From JANOAR01 sp031411235 (GTDB lineage Bacteria > Verrucomicrobiota > Verrucomicrobiia > Verrucomicrobiales > Verrucomicrobiaceae), in assembly GCA_031411235.1 (NCBI GenBank), contig JANOAR010000063.1, forward strand, positions 1-53,900: a stretch of DNA of 53,900 bases, written 5' to 3'. The notes under the pieces are model-generated. The model was not told the origin of the DNA. It searched no databases and saw nothing but the letters and a program-made list of their open reading frames with translations. Of the stretch, positions 52,495 through 53,900 are shown in pieces (within the stretch, counting starts at the first letter, position 1; each line of letters opens with the position of its first letter). A program made the position numbers and the translations under genes.

Positions 52495-53616
52495 TTACAG
52501 CTTCCACTTCGCCTGACGCAGCACGGCGAGTTTGGGTTCCTTCATGCTTTCATACCAGACGGTGAGCAGGGTGCCGTTGGCGAGTTCGACGGTGCTGGGG
52601 TAGCCGAGATCGCCGCCTTTGCCATCGCCGGAGAGGATGATGGGCTCGCCCCAGGTCTTGCCGTTATCTTTGCTGATGCGTGCCTGATTGCCAAAGGGCG
52701 GGCGGCGGTGGCCGTAGGTCATGATGAGACGATCATCGCGTAGTTTGAGAAGATGTGAGGGCAGGCCGTAACAGATGGGACGCGGCTCGCTCCAGGTCTT
52801 GCCGCCATCGCTGGATTCGGTTTGCAGCGTCCAGCCTTTGTTGGCGTCGTTGTGATTGCGGATCTGCGCGATGAGCGTGCCATCGGCGGCTTCGACGGCG
52901 TGTAGCTCGTGGTAGCTTTTTTCCGCATCATCGCCCTTGCGCACGGGGATGTCGGCCAGCCATTGCCAGGTGAGGCCGTCGTCTTTGGATTCACACACGC
53001 CGACCTTGCGATCCGTCGTCCAGAGCTGCTTCCCGGCATACAGCAGGCGACCGTCCTTGAGCTGAATGGGGCCGTGCGGACTGTTGACGATGGTGGGCAG
53101 TTGTGGCGACCAGCTTTTGCCGCCGTCGGTGCTGCGGATGACCCACTGGCCGAGTTCAGCTTTGCGCTCATCGTCGTTGAGGCGTGCGTGCGCGGCTTTC
53201 CAGGCGTCGAGTTTTCCTTCAGCGATGAAGGGCGAGGGCTTGCCTGCGAGGTGCTCTTTGAAAAAAGGCTCGTAGGCCAGCGAGGTGAAGGTGGTGACGA
53301 GCAGTGTGCCCTTCGCCGTCTCTAGCACGCCGGAGTCGCGATCATCCGTGGCGCTGTCGAGCAGCACACGCGGCCAGCTCCACGTCTGGCCATCATCACG
53401 CGAGGTCATGGCATGGACTTGGCCGAAAGGGCAGACATGGGCATCACGTCCACCAGACCAGGTGACCCATAGCTCGCCATTCGTGCGCCGCGCCACGGTG
53501 GGCCAGCCATGATAAAATTCAGGCTGTTGGGAGATGACTTTGGTTTCGAGAATCGTGGCCGGATCGGCGGCGAGACAGGGCTGGAGCAGGGTGAGGATGA
53601 CGATGAGGGGGCGCAT
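52495..53616 (-). CDS. Secreted sialidase-family (exo-alpha-sialidase) protein
   Basis: Exported six-bladed propeller of 373 residues with a Sec signal (MRPLIVILTLLQPCLA). Four Asp boxes are visible: SRDDGQTW, STDGGKSW, SKDDGLTW and SSDGGKTW, with a fifth degenerate one at SKDNGKTW. The arginine-containing FRIP motif of classical sialidases is replaced by FYHGWPTVARR, so activity on sialic acid is less certain than for the fused sialidase at 37397-39193. It may act on another acidic or related sugar. A dispersed 29-nt repeat sits 14 nt upstream of its start. Confidence 0.85.
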   Translation of the reverse strand: MRPLIVILTLLQPCLAADPATILETKVISQQPEFYHGWPTVARRTNGELWVTWSGGRDAHVCPFGQVHAMTSRDDGQTWSWPRVLLDSATDDRDSGVLETAKGTLLVTTFTSLAYEPFFKEHLAGKPSPFIAEGKLDAWKAAHARLNDDERKAELGQWVIRSTDGGKSWSPQLPTIVNSPHGPIQLKDGRLLYAGKQLWTTDRKVGVCESKDDGLTWQWLADIPVRKGDDAEKSYHELHAVEAADGTLIAQIRNHNDANKGWTLQTESSDGGKTWSEPRPICYGLPSHLLKLRDDRLIMTYGHRRPPFGNQARISKDNGKTWGEPIILSGDGKGGDLGYPSTVELANGTLLTVWYESMKEPKLAVLRQAKWKL

Positions 53617-53630
53617 GAAAGGAGAGTTAA

Positions 53631-53659
53631 GGTATGAAAATTGAGGGTATGAAAATTTT
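53631..53659. repeat. Dispersed 29-nt repeat, copy B
   Basis: A dimer of GGTATGAAAATT units, 25 of 29 identical to 49091-49119. It lies between the sialidase start codon and the stop of the next upstream gene. Both copies share a downstream GGCTG within 15 nt. Confidence 0.65.
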
Positions 53660-53683
53660 CAGCACGGCTGAATTGGAATGGGT

Positions 53684-53900
53684 TTAATCGGCGAAACGCA
53701 GGGCATAGAGGTCGGCGTCCTTCATCTTCACGCGGAGGCGGATGGTCTGGCCTTTCAGTGCGGCGACATCGAGCGTGTTGGCTTCAAACTCATCGCCGAA
53801 GAGTTCAGGCATGGTGGCGAGGACTTTGCCAGCATCGTCGAGCGCGTCGATCTGCACAGAGCCGACAGCGGAGGTGCTGTAGTTGAGCTGGAGCTTGCTG
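53684..53900 (-). CDS. C-terminus of a secreted hydrolase (gene continues beyond the window)
   Basis: The last 71 codons of a leftward gene, too short and open-ended to name. It starts at the edge with SKLQLNYSTSAVGSVQIDAL and ends ADLYALRFAD before TAA. This is the beta-sandwich that closes many propeller hydrolases in this group: ADLFALTL ends the protein encoded at 50831-52414 in the same way. The main domain lies outside the window. Confidence 0.75.
   Translation of the reverse strand, partial: SKLQLNYSTSAVGSVQIDALDDAGKVLATMPELFGDEFEANTLDVAALKGQTIRLRVKMKDADLYALRFAD

Overview
The window is a GC-rich, gene-dense bacterial chromosome segment of about 54 kb. It has many Sec signal peptides, a type I sulfatase, a Gfo/Idh/MocA oxidoreductase, a DUF6807 (PmoA-like) protein, a BatA/VWA protein, PQQ-propeller and FG-GAP proteins, an M60-like peptidase and DUF3472 proteins. 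That mix is typical of the Verrucomicrobiota (Prosthecobacter/Verrucomicrobium-like) and, less strongly, the Planctomycetota. This placement is inferred from gene content, because no rRNA or tRNA gene is present. Almost no start codon is preceded by an AGGAGG-type ribosome binding site.

Left part (1-33 kb) is mostly housekeeping and envelope genes: an MsbA-type ABC exporter, an orphan PhnD-like lipoprotein, a secreted FG-GAP protein, a BatA/VWA membrane protein, glycogen branching enzyme (glgB), tsaD, a carboxy-terminal processing protease, a PQQ-propeller protein convergent with nothing but divergent from a TamB-like protein, a parvulin-type chaperone, a Fur-family regulator, a Tat-exported oxidoreductase, a DUF6807 protein divergent from a sulfatase, an M48 protease, GlpX fructose-1,6-bisphosphatase, an orphan LivJ-like lipoprotein, a secreted metallo-beta-lactamase-fold protein, a small putative DNA-binding protein and hemB. 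Several intergenic gaps hold repeats. The most striking is behind glpX: a 36-bp perfect copy of the gene's 3' end flanks 359 bp of hairpins and tandem repeats, resembling an att-flanked insertion.

Central part (31.7-49.1 kb) looks like one functional locus. An XRE-cupin regulator and an M60-like (mucinase-family) peptidase form a leftward operon. Facing away from it is a tightly packed rightward run: UPF0126/TRIC channel, threonine dehydrogenase (tdh), sialic acid lyase, a fused sialidase-SGNH esterase, N-acylglucosamine 2-epimerase, a DUF3472 protein, 2-amino-3-ketobutyrate CoA ligase (kbl), serine deaminase (sdaA), a tricorn-like protease, MarC and a Cys-rich secreted protein. A perfect 10-bp inverted repeat lies between the two arms. 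The set matches what is needed to cut a sialylated, Ser/Thr-rich O-glycoprotein and to catabolise its sialic acid, threonine and serine. I propose it as a regulated mucin-type glycoprotein utilisation locus; this is inference from gene content.

Right end (49.1-53.9 kb) holds an AlkB-type dioxygenase, a truncated sialic acid lyase copy that begins exactly at a strong hairpin, a DUF2846-like protein, a broken remnant of a glycosidase-associated domain, a five-bladed-propeller glycosidase-like protein, a second sialidase, and the C-terminus of a further protein running off the window.
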